Assembly: GCA_964510205.1 (NCBI GenBank)
Contig: CAZEBW010000040.1
Coordinates: 1 to 32,867, forward strand
Length of the DNA stretch: 32,867 bases
Reading direction: 5' to 3'
Source: CAZEBW01 sp964510205
GTDB taxonomy: Bacteria > Chloroflexota > Anaerolineae > VGOG01
In this document: positions 14,359 through 22,837 of the stretch, piece after piece
Layout of the letters: each line of letters starts with the position of its first letter
Position numbering within the stretch: the first letter of the stretch is position 1
Notes under the pieces: model-generated
What the model saw: the letters and a program-made list of their open reading frames with translations, nothing else
What the model was told of the DNA's origin: nothing
Database searches by the model: none
Made by a program: the position numbers and the translations under genes

Positions 14359-15822
14359 ATGAAGAGGTTAGCAGCATTACTGATAGTCGTGACCATACTG
14401 GCCAGCTTCCTAGCCGCCTGCGCTCCATCCACTCCCGAGGTGATCGAGAAGGAGGTCATCGTCGAGAAAGAGGTTCCGGTGACCGTCGAGGTGGAGAAGG
14501 AGAAGGTGATCGAGAAGAAGGTGGTCGAAACCGTCGAGGTCGAAAAAGTGGTCGAGAAAGTGGTGACACCGACCCCCTTGCCGGAGAAGCCGAAACCCAA
14601 GGGCAAGATCCTGCTCTGGGGCTGGACGGCGGCCATCCGCGACACCCTTGAGACGGCCGGCATCGTCGAGGACTTCAACGAGGTCTACCCCGATGTGGAG
14701 GTGGCGATCGAGTACTACGGCCCGTCAGATGTCTACACCAACCTACCCCTGGCCCTCACCGCCGGCGAGGGTGCGCCCGACGTCTGCCTGGTGGAGAGCA
14801 GCCACGTGGCCGAGTACGTCTACCTGGGCGGCCTGCTTGACTTGACGGACGCGCTCCAGCCGTACATGGATGATCTGGTCGAATATAAGCTGGCCGACTG
14901 CGAGAAGGACGGCAAGTACTACTGCTTCCCGTGGGATGGCGGCCCGGTAGTGATGTACTACCGCCGCGACGTCTTCGAGGCGGCCGGCCTGCCCACCGAC
15001 CCGGCCGGGGTGAGCGAGACCATCGCCACCTGGGATGACTATCTCGAAGCCTGCCGGACCATCAAGGAGACCACCGGCAACTACTGCTTCGCCCACAACA
15101 AGGCCAACAACTACGCCCGTCTCTACGAGATGGTACTCTGGCAGCAGGGCCTAGGCTACTACGACGCCGATACCAGCGAGGTCACCGTGGATAGCCCTGA
15201 GAACATCGCCACCCTGGAGATGTTGGGCCAGTTCTGGGAGGAGGACCTGGTCTCCGACTCGCTGGAGTGGACCGATCCCTGGTACGCCGAACTGGGCGCG
15301 CCGGAAGGTGAGGATGCTATCGCCACCCTCATCGAGGCCTCCTGGATGGACGTCTTCCTGAAGTCCTGGATCGCCCCCGGTACGGCCGGCAAGTGGGGTG
15401 TGGCCTACATGCCAGCCTACGAGGAAGGCGGCGCGCGGGCCTCCAACGACGGCGGCTCCACCTTTGTCATCCCCGAACAGACCAAGAATCCCGAGGCGGC
15501 CTGGGCCTTCGTCGAGTTTGCTCTCGGTCGGCCCGATAGCGTGAACAAGATGTTCGCCATCAGCGGCTTCGTCCCCTCGATCAAGTCCGCCTACGATGAC
15601 CCGGTCTATCTGGCGACCGATTCCTTCTTCGGCGGCCAGAACACCTACGGTATCTATGCCGACGTGAACGAGAAAATCCCCTCCGCCACCGTCTACGGTC
15701 CCGACTACGCCATGATGAACGGTGCTGTCTCTGTGGCGATTCAGCGCTACGCCACGGGCGATGCCACCGCCGAGCAGGCCCTGAAGGATGCGGCGGCCGA
15801 GATCCGCGCCGCACTCGAATAG
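14359..15822 (+). CDS. Sugar ABC transporter substrate-binding lipoprotein
   Basis: The 487-residue protein starts with a lipoprotein signal: MKRLAALLIVVTILASFLAAC, with Cys21 as the lipidated residue. A Val/Glu/Lys-rich linker (about residues 28-75) of repeated VEKEV-type units follows, then Pro-rich TPTPLPEKPKPK, then a family 1 solute-binding domain (ILLWGWTAA, ITFDF-like fold, CFPWDGGPVVMYYRRDVFEAAGLP, PEAAWAFVEFALG). It should capture a sugar or oligosaccharide outside the cell for the two permeases that follow. The ATG at 14359 has GGGAGGA at eight bases; a GTG at 14353 is too close to that site. A strong hairpin follows the gene. Confidence 0.92.
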   Translation: MKRLAALLIVVTILASFLAACAPSTPEVIEKEVIVEKEVPVTVEVEKEKVIEKKVVETVEVEKVVEKVVTPTPLPEKPKPKGKILLWGWTAAIRDTLETAGIVEDFNEVYPDVEVAIEYYGPSDVYTNLPLALTAGEGAPDVCLVESSHVAEYVYLGGLLDLTDALQPYMDDLVEYKLADCEKDGKYYCFPWDGGPVVMYYRRDVFEAAGLPTDPAGVSETIATWDDYLEACRTIKETTGNYCFAHNKANNYARLYEMVLWQQGLGYYDADTSEVTVDSPENIATLEMLGQFWEEDLVSDSLEWTDPWYAELGAPEGEDAIATLIEASWMDVFLKSWIAPGTAGKWGVAYMPAYEEGGARASNDGGSTFVIPEQTKNPEAAWAFVEFALGRPDSVNKMFAISGFVPSIKSAYDDPVYLATDSFFGGQNTYGIYADVNEKIPSATVYGPDYAMMNGAVSVAIQRYATGDATAEQALKDAAAEIRAALE

Positions 15823-15836
15823 TGATCCAGCCCAAT

Positions 15837-15869
15837 AGTTGAGGAGAGCCAGGATGGCTCTCCTCAACT
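15837..15869 (+). terminator. Perfect 14-bp hairpin between binding-protein and permease genes
   Basis: AGTTGAGGAGAGCC (15837-15850), a five-base loop and GGCTCTCCTCAACT (15856-15869) form a perfect stem. No U-run follows, so it is more likely to slow RNA decay or cause partial termination, giving more binding protein than permease, as known for malE-malF. Confidence 0.65.
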
Positions 15870-15893
15870 TATCCACGGGCGAGGAGGTAAGCG

Positions 15894-16811
15894 ATGGCAC
15901 GAGCAGCGACAGGTGGCACTTCCCCTAGAAGAGGTCTCTGGCACGAGATCGTCAAGAACCGCTGGGCGTACGTCTTCATATCCCCTTTCTATATCCTGTT
16001 TCTCATCTTTGGCTTCTTGCCGGTCCTTTTCTCCATCTATCTCAGTTTCCACAAATGGAAGGGACTGGGGCCCATGGAATTCGTCGGCCTGAAGAACTAT
16101 ACCTACCTCTTCGGCGTAGGAGGTAAAGCCTTCTGGCAGTCCATTCAAAATGGCATCATCCTGTTCTTAATGTACGTTCCCATCATGACCTTCCTGGCCA
16201 TCGTCCTGGCGGTGATCCTGAACTCCAAGCTGGTCCGTTTCTTCCAGGCCTACCGCACCATGATCTTCGCCCCTTACGTCACCTCCATGATCGCGGCGGG
16301 GTTCACTTTCGGCCTCATGCTGCAGCATAAGGGCGGACTGTTCAACGCCTTCCTGAACATGTTCGGCTTGCCCGGAGTCCCCTGGCTGGAGGACATCTGG
16401 TGGGCGCGGGTTTCCCTTTGCTTGCTGGTCGTCTGGGGCTGGCTGGGGTACAATATGGTGATCATGCTGGCCGGGCTGCAGACCATCCCCCGCGAGTTGA
16501 CGGAGGCAGCTCTCATTGACGGGGCCAGTCCCGTTCAGGCTTTCTTCCATATCACCATCCCGATTTTGCGCCCCGTGATTCTCTTCTCGGTGATCCTCTC
16601 CACCATGGGCAGTTTCGGTCTGTTCAACGAGGTCATGGCCCTCACCGGCGGCGGGCCTATGAGGGCCACCCTCACCACCATGGTCCACATCTACGGTGAG
16701 GCCTTCGGCAATTTCCGCTTCGGCCGCGCCTCGGCTCAGGCCTACGTTTACTTTGCCCTCATTTTCGTGCTCACCTTGTTGCAATTCAGGTACTTTGGGC
16801 GTCGGGAATGA
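15894..16811 (+). CDS. Sugar ABC transporter permease (MalF/UgpA type)
   Basis: The 305-residue protein has six predicted membrane segments (first at FISPFYILFLIFGFLPVLFSIYL) and the cytoplasmic EAA loop ELTEAALIDGASPVQAFF followed by ITIPILRP, which contacts the ATPase. This is the family of the first permease in carbohydrate uptake (CUT1) systems. A ribosome site GAGGAGG precedes the ATG. It pairs with the permease at 17051. No ATP-binding subunit is encoded in the island, so a shared MsmK/UgpC-type ATPase elsewhere is expected. Confidence 0.92.
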   Translation: MARAATGGTSPRRGLWHEIVKNRWAYVFISPFYILFLIFGFLPVLFSIYLSFHKWKGLGPMEFVGLKNYTYLFGVGGKAFWQSIQNGIILFLMYVPIMTFLAIVLAVILNSKLVRFFQAYRTMIFAPYVTSMIAAGFTFGLMLQHKGGLFNAFLNMFGLPGVPWLEDIWWARVSLCLLVVWGWLGYNMVIMLAGLQTIPRELTEAALIDGASPVQAFFHITIPILRPVILFSVILSTMGSFGLFNEVMALTGGGPMRATLTTMVHIYGEAFGNFRFGRASAQAYVYFALIFVLTLLQFRYFGRRE

Positions 16812-16906
16812 GGGACCAGTGTAGTGACAACAGGCTACCGAGGCCGTTGGACTAGGGTCCAGCAGGAGCAGGTGAGTAGCTGGGCAATGTTAACTTTCGC
16901 GTCAAG

Positions 16907-16995
16907 TGTCATTGCGAGGAGCGTAGCGACGAAGCAATCCCCACCGTTGCTTGCAATTGGAGGCGGTAGATTGCTTCGCTACGCTCGCAATGACA
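16907..16995. repeat. TGTCATTGCGAG palindromic element, copy 2
   Basis: It starts TGTCATTGCGAGGAGCGTAG and ends CTACGCTCGCAATGACA, with internal GAAGCAATC / GATTGCTTC pairing. Outside it, CAATGTTAA and TTAACATTG extend the inverted symmetry. It occupies most of the gap between the two permease genes and would form a long hairpin in the operon RNA. Confidence 0.85.
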
Positions 16996-17050
16996 TTAAC
17001 TTAACATTGTCCAAGTAGTTAGCTCGATTTCAAACAAAACGGAGGAAAGA

Positions 17051-17893
17051 ATGACTATCTCGCTGAGACGAGTGCGGTTAGTGGGCATCAAAGCGATGCT
17101 GTACGGCCTATTGACCCTCATCGCTCTCTTCATGATGCTTCCTTTCGTCTGGATGCTGCGCACCTCTTTCACGCCCCAGGGCGAGATATTCGGCATCCCG
17201 CCCAAACTCGTCTCGCCCAACATGAGCTTGGACGGCTACCGCTATATCATAGATTACGGAGTGCTCAGGTCTGTGTGGAACACCTTCTTCGTCGCCTTCT
17301 CGGCCACCGCCCTTTCGCTTTTCTTTTGCTCTCTGGGCGGCTATGGCTTCGCTAAGTACCGCTTCCCAGGACGCGGCGCCCTCTTCGCCTTCCTCCTGGG
17401 TACAATGATCATTCCCGGCACGGTGACCATGGTGCCCACCTACATCATCATGGTCAAATTGAAGTGGGTTGGCAGCTTTTGGCCGCTCATCATACCTGGC
17501 GCAGCCAACGCCTTCGGCATCTTCTTCATGCGTCAGTACATCAGCACCATTTCCGACGAGTTGCTTGACGCGGCACGCATAGATGGCTGCAGTGAGTTCA
17601 GCATCTTCTGGCGGATTATTTTGCCCATCTGCGCGCCCGGCCTGATCAGCCTGGGGCTCATCTTCTTCATGGCCTCCTGGAACAACTACCTGGGGCCGCT
17701 GATCTATCTGAAGTCGCCCGAAAAATTCACCCTGCCCTTGTTCATGATGCAGATGTCGGGCCCGCCAGGTTACTCCTTGTATCGGGAGTGGATGGCCGTG
17801 GCGGTGGTCAGTGTGGTGCCGCTGCTGATTATCTTCCTGGTCTTCCAGCGGCGCTTCACCGAAGGCATCACCGCGGGGGCGGTCAAGGAGTAG
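17051..17893 (+). CDS. Sugar ABC transporter permease (MalG/UgpE type)
   Basis: The 280-residue protein is the second CUT1 permease. It has six membrane segments (first at LLTLIALFMMLPFVWML), the family sequence LRTSFTP, and the EAA loop ELLDAARIDGCSEFSIFW followed by RIILPICAP. GGAGGAAAG precedes the ATG. Together with the upstream permease it should form the channel for the substrate bound by the lipoprotein. The gap between the two permeases (about 240 bp) is enlarged by a palindromic repeat, which is unusual for such pairs. Confidence 0.92.
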   Translation: MTISLRRVRLVGIKAMLYGLLTLIALFMMLPFVWMLRTSFTPQGEIFGIPPKLVSPNMSLDGYRYIIDYGVLRSVWNTFFVAFSATALSLFFCSLGGYGFAKYRFPGRGALFAFLLGTMIIPGTVTMVPTYIIMVKLKWVGSFWPLIIPGAANAFGIFFMRQYISTISDELLDAARIDGCSEFSIFWRIILPICAPGLISLGLIFFMASWNNYLGPLIYLKSPEKFTLPLFMMQMSGPPGYSLYREWMAVAVVSVVPLLIIFLVFQRRFTEGITAGAVKE

Positions 17894-17937
17894 TTCCCAC
17901 GGGGTGAGGCCAAAGGTCAAACGCCGCACGTCACCCG

Positions 17938-17966
17938 TTGCCTGGCAGTATGTTATGTGCTATACT
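17938..17966 (+). promoter_or_regulatory. Internal promoter before the isomerase gene
   Basis: TTGCCT (17938-17943) and TATACT (17961-17966) are 17 bp apart, and TGC precedes the -10. It would give the catabolic genes a start independent of the transporter, with a leader of about 90 nt. No LacI-type operator was seen here. Confidence 0.55.
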
Positions 17967-18062
17967 ATACATCGGCTGCGCCCACTCCTGGGTAGGGACA
18001 TCCATCCGTCAACCAGGGTGGGGCGCGAGAGCCAAATCATAGCCAATTGAAAGGAGTGAACC

Positions 18063-19481
18063 ATGCAACAAACAACCTTGGGTGTGATTATCGGCAACCG
18101 GGGCTTCTTCCCAGACCACCTCTGCGAGAGTGGTCGGGAGGAGGTCCTGCAGGTGCTGGAGGCAGAGGGGATCACAGCGGTGACCCTGAGCCCTGAGGAC
18201 ACCCCGTTCGGCTCAGTCGAGACACTGGAGGATGCAAGGAAGTGCGCTGCCCTGTTCAAGCAGCACCGCGAGGAGATGGACGGTGTGCTGGTCACCCTGC
18301 CCAATTTCGGCGACGAGCGCGCGGTGGCCAACACCCTGCGCTGGGCCGACCTCAACGTGCCGGTGCTGATCCACGCCTTCCCCGACGACGCAGACAAGAT
18401 GACCTTGGCGGATCGGCGGGACAGCTTCTGCGGCAAGATGTCGGTCTGCAACAACCTGGTGCAGTACGGCATTCCCTTCAGCCTCACCAGGCTCCACACC
18501 GTCGCCCCCGATTCCGAAGGCTTCCGCCACGACCTGGGCCAGTTCGCCGCCACCTGCCGCGTGGTGCGCGGGCTGCGGGGGGCTCGCATCGGGGCGCTGG
18601 GGGCACGCCCGGCGGCCTTTAACACCGTCCGCTACAGCGAGAAGCTGCTGGAAAGGGCGGGCATCAGCGTGGAGGTGCTGGACCTGTCAGAGGCCTTTGG
18701 CCGCGTCAATCGCCTGGGGGACGACGACCCGGAGGTGCGCCGCAAACTGGACGAGATCAGGGCCTACGTGCCCACCGCAGGCATCCCGGCCGAGGCGCTG
18801 GTTAAAATGGCCAAGTTCGCCCTGGTGACACAGCGCTGGATGGACGAGAACCGTCTGGTGGCCACCGCGGTGCAGTGCTGGACCTCTCTGGAAGAGTTCT
18901 TCGGCATCGTGCCCTGCGCGGTGATGAGCATGATGAGCAACGCCCTCATGCCCAGCGCCTGCGAGACGGACGTCACCGGCGCCGTGGGCATGTATGCCAT
19001 GACCCTGGCCTCCGGCAGGCCCAGCGCGCTGGTGGACTGGAACAACGACTACGGTGACGATGCGGACAAGGGCGTCATCTTCCACTGCAGCAACTGGCCG
19101 AGGGACTTCTTTGACGAGGCCAAGATGGATTATCAAGACATCATCGCCGGCACGGTGGGCAAGGAGAACACCTACGGCACGGTGGTCGGTCGCGCCAGGA
19201 GCGGGCCGTTCACCTACTGCCGGGTGTCCACCGACGATTCGTGGGGCGTCATCCGCGCCTACGTGGGCGAGGGCGAGCTGACCGACGATCCGCTGCAGAC
19301 CTTTGGCGGCCATGGCGTGGTGCACGTCCCGGCCTTCCAGAAATTGCTGCGTTACATTTGCGCCAACGGCTTCGAGCACCACGTGGCCATCAATCCCTCG
19401 CAGACCGCCGCCGCCGTGAGCGAGGCCCTGGGCAAGTACATGGGTTGGCAGGTGTACTATCACGGGGCGGACAGCGCATGA
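18063..19481 (+). CDS. L-fucose/L-arabinose isomerase-fold sugar isomerase
   Basis: The 472-residue protein belongs to the FucI/AraA-fold superfamily, which interconverts aldoses and ketoses using a divalent metal. Recognisable parts are the N-terminal Rossmann-like region (GVLVTLPNFGDERAV, PVLIHAFPDD), RGLRGARIGALGARPAAFN, and the metal-site region AVQCWTSLEEFFGIVPC ... MPSACETDVTGAVGMYA. It is not a standard AraA or FucI and the substrate is uncertain. Since AraB and AraD are encoded downstream without an araA, L-arabinose is one candidate; fucose, galactose or another sugar are possible. GAAAGGAG lies before the ATG. Its stop overlaps the next start codon, indicating coupling. Confidence 0.78.
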   Translation: MQQTTLGVIIGNRGFFPDHLCESGREEVLQVLEAEGITAVTLSPEDTPFGSVETLEDARKCAALFKQHREEMDGVLVTLPNFGDERAVANTLRWADLNVPVLIHAFPDDADKMTLADRRDSFCGKMSVCNNLVQYGIPFSLTRLHTVAPDSEGFRHDLGQFAATCRVVRGLRGARIGALGARPAAFNTVRYSEKLLERAGISVEVLDLSEAFGRVNRLGDDDPEVRRKLDEIRAYVPTAGIPAEALVKMAKFALVTQRWMDENRLVATAVQCWTSLEEFFGIVPCAVMSMMSNALMPSACETDVTGAVGMYAMTLASGRPSALVDWNNDYGDDADKGVIFHCSNWPRDFFDEAKMDYQDIIAGTVGKENTYGTVVGRARSGPFTYCRVSTDDSWGVIRAYVGEGELTDDPLQTFGGHGVVHVPAFQKLLRYICANGFEHHVAINPSQTAAAVSEALGKYMGWQVYYHGADSA

Positions 19482-20449
19482 GCAGCGGGTGGATACGGAC
19501 CATCAAAGGGGACGTGGCGGTCGAGGCCCTGGGCCTGATCTTGCCGCATGAGCATCTGTTCACCGATCTGCGTGGGCCGCTGGTCCCCGACTACGCCCAC
19601 GCCGAGCCGGAGGCCGTGGCCCGCGTGATGGAACCCTACCTGGCGGCGGCCCACGCCGCTGGAGTTACGGCCCTGGTGGAATGTTCCACCGTCGGCGTGG
19701 GCCGCAACCTCGCCGTCCTCCGGCGCCTGGCCAAGATCACGCCGATTCACCTCGTCGCGCCCAGCGGCGTGTACCGCCAGGCCTTCACCCCGCCGTCCCT
19801 CCGGGAGATGAGCGCCGAGAAATTGGCCGAGGTGTGGATCGGTGAGCTGACGGAGGGCATCGAGGGCACGGAGGTTCGCGCTGGCTTCATCAAGATCGCC
19901 GCGAGCGATGACGGCCCGACCCCCCTGGAGGTGCGCAACCTGAAAGCCGCCGCGCTGGCCAGCCAACAGACGGGGGCAGCCGTCATGAGCCACACTGCCA
20001 GTGGCGCGGTCGCTCGGCGCGAGATGGAGCTCCTCGAGTCCGCGGGTCTCGACCTCGCCCGCTTCATCTGGGCGCACGCCAACCTGGAGCCCGACCCAGC
20101 CATCCATCGGGAAGCGGCGCGGCGAGGGGCCTACGTCGAGTTCGACGGCGTGGGCGCGGAGTGGCAATCGCAGGACGCTCTGCTGGATTACACCCTGGCG
20201 CTCATCGAGGCCGGCTACGCTGAGCACATCCTGCTCTCGCACGACGCGGGCTGGTACGACCCCTCGCAGCCCTTCGACTGGGCTCAGGACAGGCCCGACG
20301 GCCAGCCGGAGGGCGGGATACGAGGCTACACTGCCCTGGTGGAAGAATTCATCCCCGCCCTGCGCGCCCACGGCGTGACGGACGAACTGGTGCATCTCAT
20401 CACGGTGAGCAATCCTATCCGCGCCTTTGCGTTCGTAGGTAACCATTGA
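19478..20449 (+). CDS. Phosphotriesterase-family hydrolase, probably a sugar lactonase
   Basis: The 323-residue protein starts at the ATG overlapping the isomerase stop (ATGA at 19478-19481); a longer upstream reading is a shadow. It has the binuclear-metal residues of the phosphotriesterase family: PHEH (His24, His26), the bridging-Lys position in FIKIAAS, His in MSHTAS and WAHANLE, and Asp in LSHDAGWYDP. Natural members are often lactonases; in a sugar operon a sugar-lactone substrate is the likely role (inference). Right after the catalytic Asp loop, about residue 265, the sequence PFDWAQDRPDG is encoded by a genomic repeat with core GCTCAGGAC and has no counterpart in the family as I know it. 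Confidence 0.82.
   Translation: MSSGWIRTIKGDVAVEALGLILPHEHLFTDLRGPLVPDYAHAEPEAVARVMEPYLAAAHAAGVTALVECSTVGVGRNLAVLRRLAKITPIHLVAPSGVYRQAFTPPSLREMSAEKLAEVWIGELTEGIEGTEVRAGFIKIAASDDGPTPLEVRNLKAAALASQQTGAAVMSHTASGAVARREMELLESAGLDLARFIWAHANLEPDPAIHREAARRGAYVEFDGVGAEWQSQDALLDYTLALIEAGYAEHILLSHDAGWYDPSQPFDWAQDRPDGQPEGGIRGYTALVEEFIPALRAHGVTDELVHLITVSNPIRAFAFVGNH
20271..20294. repeat. GCTCAGGAC-type repeat, in frame in the phosphotriesterase homologue
   Basis: CCTTCGACTGGGCTCAGGAC plus AGGC matches the repeats at 29451-29470 and, inverted, at 14181-14210. It encodes FDWAQDRP beside the active-site loop. Confidence 0.75.
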
Positions 20450-20465
20450 CCACTCGGAGGTAATC

Positions 20466-22475
20466 ATGCCCTCACCCTCCTCTGCTCGTCTTCACCTCGG
20501 CGCAGCGTACTACCCCGAACACTGGCCCGAAGAACTCTGGCCGGAAGACATCCGCCTGATGCGCGAAGCTGGACTGACGGTGGCCCGCCTGGCGGAGTTC
20601 GCCTGGTCCACGCTTGAACCGGTGGAGGGCGAGTTCCACTTCGACTGGCTGGAGCGTGCCATCTCCGCCCTGGCCGATGCCGGTATTGTCTCCGTGCTGG
20701 GCACACCCACCGCCGCGCCGCCCGCCTGGTTGGTGCAGCAGCATCCGGACCTGATGGCCGTGGACGAGAGCGGCCGCCGCGTCCAGTTTGGCAACCGTTG
20801 CCACTACTGCGTCAACTCACCGGAGTTCCACGCTACCACCCAGCGCATCGTCGGCGCTATGGCGGAGCGCTTCGGTTCGAACCCGCACGTCATCGGCTGG
20901 CAACTGGACAACGAGTACAACCGCGTCTGCTGCTGTGACCGCTGCCGGCACCTCTTCCAGCGCTACCTGGCTGAGAAGTTCGGTTCGCTGGATGCGCTCA
21001 ATCAGCACTGGACAACCCGCTATTGGAGCCAGACCTACTCGGCATGGGAGCAGATCCCCATCCCTATCGGCCCGCACAACCCCGGCCTGATGCTGGAGTG
21101 GAAACGCTTCGTCACTGAAAGCTACCGTCAGTTCCAACGGCTCCAGCTTGATGCCCTGCGCCCGCACTTACGTCCTGGCGTGTGGGTCACGCACAACTTC
21201 ATGGGCTGGTTTGACGGCTTCGACCACTATGTGTTGACCCAAGACCTCGACCTGGCCTCCTGGGATTGGTACGTGGGCACGGGCCACCATGACTATCTGA
21301 CCTCCGGCGCCAAGCACGATCTCACGCGCGGCTTCAAGCGCCAGAACTTCTGGCTCATGGAGACGCAGCCAGGTCATGTCAACTGGTCGTCCATCAATAA
21401 CGCGCTCAACAAGGGCGAGACGCGGGCCATGGCCTGGCACGCGGTGGCCCACGGCGCGGACGCGGTACTCTACTGGCAGTGGCGCTCGGCTCTGGGAGGA
21501 CAGGAGCAGTATCACGGCACGCTGGTGGATCAGTCGGGCCAGCCGCGGCCCTTCTACGAGGAGGTCCAACAACTGGGCCGGGGCTTCGCCGCCGTGTCGC
21601 CCCTACTGGCCGGCTCTACTATCGTCCCCAAGGTCGCTCTCCTCAACTCCTACGACAGCCGCTGGGCGATTCAGTGGCAGCGGCATCATCGCGATTTCGA
21701 TTACGTGGCCCACTTCAATCACTACTACCGGCCGCTGGCGGCGCGAAACATCGCCACCGACGTCATCGCTGCCGATGCGCCGCTCGATGGCTACAGGCTG
21801 GTCATCGCCCCAGCCTTGTTGATTGTAAACGAAAACCAAGCTGAGCGGCTGGGAGACTTCGTGGCCCGAGGTGGACACCTGGTGCTGACCATTCGCTGCG
21901 GGATGAAGGACGAGTACAACGCCCTCCTTCCCTCGCGTCAGCCTGGGCTGCTGGCCGACCTGGCCGGCGTCGAGGTCGAGGAGTACTACGCGCTGCTGGA
22001 CCCCGTGCCCGTATCGGGAGAGTGGTTCGCCGGCACGTCGCGCCTGTGGGCGGAGCGGCTCGAGGTGCAGGATGAGGCCAACACCCAGGTCATCGCCCGC
22101 TACGGCGCGTTCAACGGCTGGCTCGATGGTCATCCAGCCGTCACGGCACACTCGCATGGTAAGGGGCAGGTGTACTTCGTCGGCGCGTATCTCGATGAGG
22201 CCGCCCAGCAGGCGCTAGTTGACCACATCGTTGAAATGGACAGCGTCAGGCCGGTGATGGAGACACCAACCGGCGTGGAGGCTCGTAAACGGGTGAGCGC
22301 CGATGGCGAGGAGATCTTCATCGTCATCAACCACGAGCGGGCCGAGCAAATTGTGCGCCTGCCCTGGCCTGCACGCGAGCATCTGAGCGGGCAATCGTTG
22401 GCAGATGAGTTGGCACTTGAACCGTATGGCGTCGCTGTTCTCACACAGCTGGAATTAACACTCGCTTGCCTATGA
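20466..22475 (+). CDS. GH42 beta-galactosidase / alpha-L-arabinopyranosidase, first copy
   Basis: The 669-residue protein is a full-length GH42 enzyme. The TIM barrel shows GAAYYPEHWPEELW, FAWSTLEP, the acid/base Glu in GWQLDNEYN, a Cys cluster for zinc (CCCDRCRHLF) and the nucleophile Glu in NFWLMETQPG. The trimerisation domain (about 400-610) and small beta domain follow. No signal peptide is seen, so it acts in the cytoplasm on imported oligosaccharides. Family members cleave terminal beta-galactose, and some cleave alpha-L-arabinopyranose. GGAGG lies six bases before the ATG. It is about as long as the second GH42 gene at 25275 and shares its motifs, an old duplication or separate acquisition. 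Confidence 0.93.
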   Translation: MPSPSSARLHLGAAYYPEHWPEELWPEDIRLMREAGLTVARLAEFAWSTLEPVEGEFHFDWLERAISALADAGIVSVLGTPTAAPPAWLVQQHPDLMAVDESGRRVQFGNRCHYCVNSPEFHATTQRIVGAMAERFGSNPHVIGWQLDNEYNRVCCCDRCRHLFQRYLAEKFGSLDALNQHWTTRYWSQTYSAWEQIPIPIGPHNPGLMLEWKRFVTESYRQFQRLQLDALRPHLRPGVWVTHNFMGWFDGFDHYVLTQDLDLASWDWYVGTGHHDYLTSGAKHDLTRGFKRQNFWLMETQPGHVNWSSINNALNKGETRAMAWHAVAHGADAVLYWQWRSALGGQEQYHGTLVDQSGQPRPFYEEVQQLGRGFAAVSPLLAGSTIVPKVALLNSYDSRWAIQWQRHHRDFDYVAHFNHYYRPLAARNIATDVIAADAPLDGYRLVIAPALLIVNENQAERLGDFVARGGHLVLTIRCGMKDEYNALLPSRQPGLLADLAGVEVEEYYALLDPVPVSGEWFAGTSRLWAERLEVQDEANTQVIARYGAFNGWLDGHPAVTAHSHGKGQVYFVGAYLDEAAQQALVDHIVEMDSVRPVMETPTGVEARKRVSADGEEIFIVINHERAEQIVRLPWPAREHLSGQSLADELALEPYGVAVLTQLELTLACL

Positions 22476-22834
22476 GCGCGAACCAGCAGGAGGCGCTGAT
22501 CGCCAATGCCAACAAGTATGCCTCGATTTTCGAGTGAGGCGAGATGAGCGAATCGGCCAAGGCTTTCACCGATCGCATGCGCCGCTGCGAGGCCACGCGC
22601 GGCAGCGAGAGTGACCTATTTGGCAAGCCGGTGATTGCCGTGGCAGCAGCAGGGGGCAGCGGCAGAGGCATGATCACCTGCCTGTCGAGCATGGAACGCT
22701 GGATCAAGCACGTGCGGGCGCGCGTGTTTGATCTCATTCCGGTCAATCGCTGGAGCAGGGAGTACAAGCTGGCGGCGATCCGAGCAGCGGCGAGGGAGAT
22801 GGCTAAAGAGGAAATAGGAACAGAGAGAGGATAA
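22472..22834 (+). pseudogene. Decayed flavodoxin-family (NADPH-dependent FMN reductase-like) gene
   Basis: The readable part at 22544-22834 encodes 96 residues with MSESAKAFTDRMRRCE and GKPVIAVAAAGGSGRGM, then KLAAIRAAAREMAKEE, matching the second half of flavodoxin-like NAD(P)H oxidoreductases. The N-terminal half with the FMN-binding GSPR loop is missing. Directly upstream, an ATG overlapping the GH42 stop (22472) opens a 21-codon frame with no recognised homology. An internal deletion seems likely. A short functional protein is not excluded, but half a flavin-binding fold is unlikely to work. Confidence 0.6.
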
Positions 22835-22837
22835 CAG

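Noticed and set aside
19241..19477. Upstream extension of the phosphotriesterase homologue
   Set aside because: It overlaps the isomerase gene out of frame; the ATG overlapping the isomerase stop gives the normal family start.
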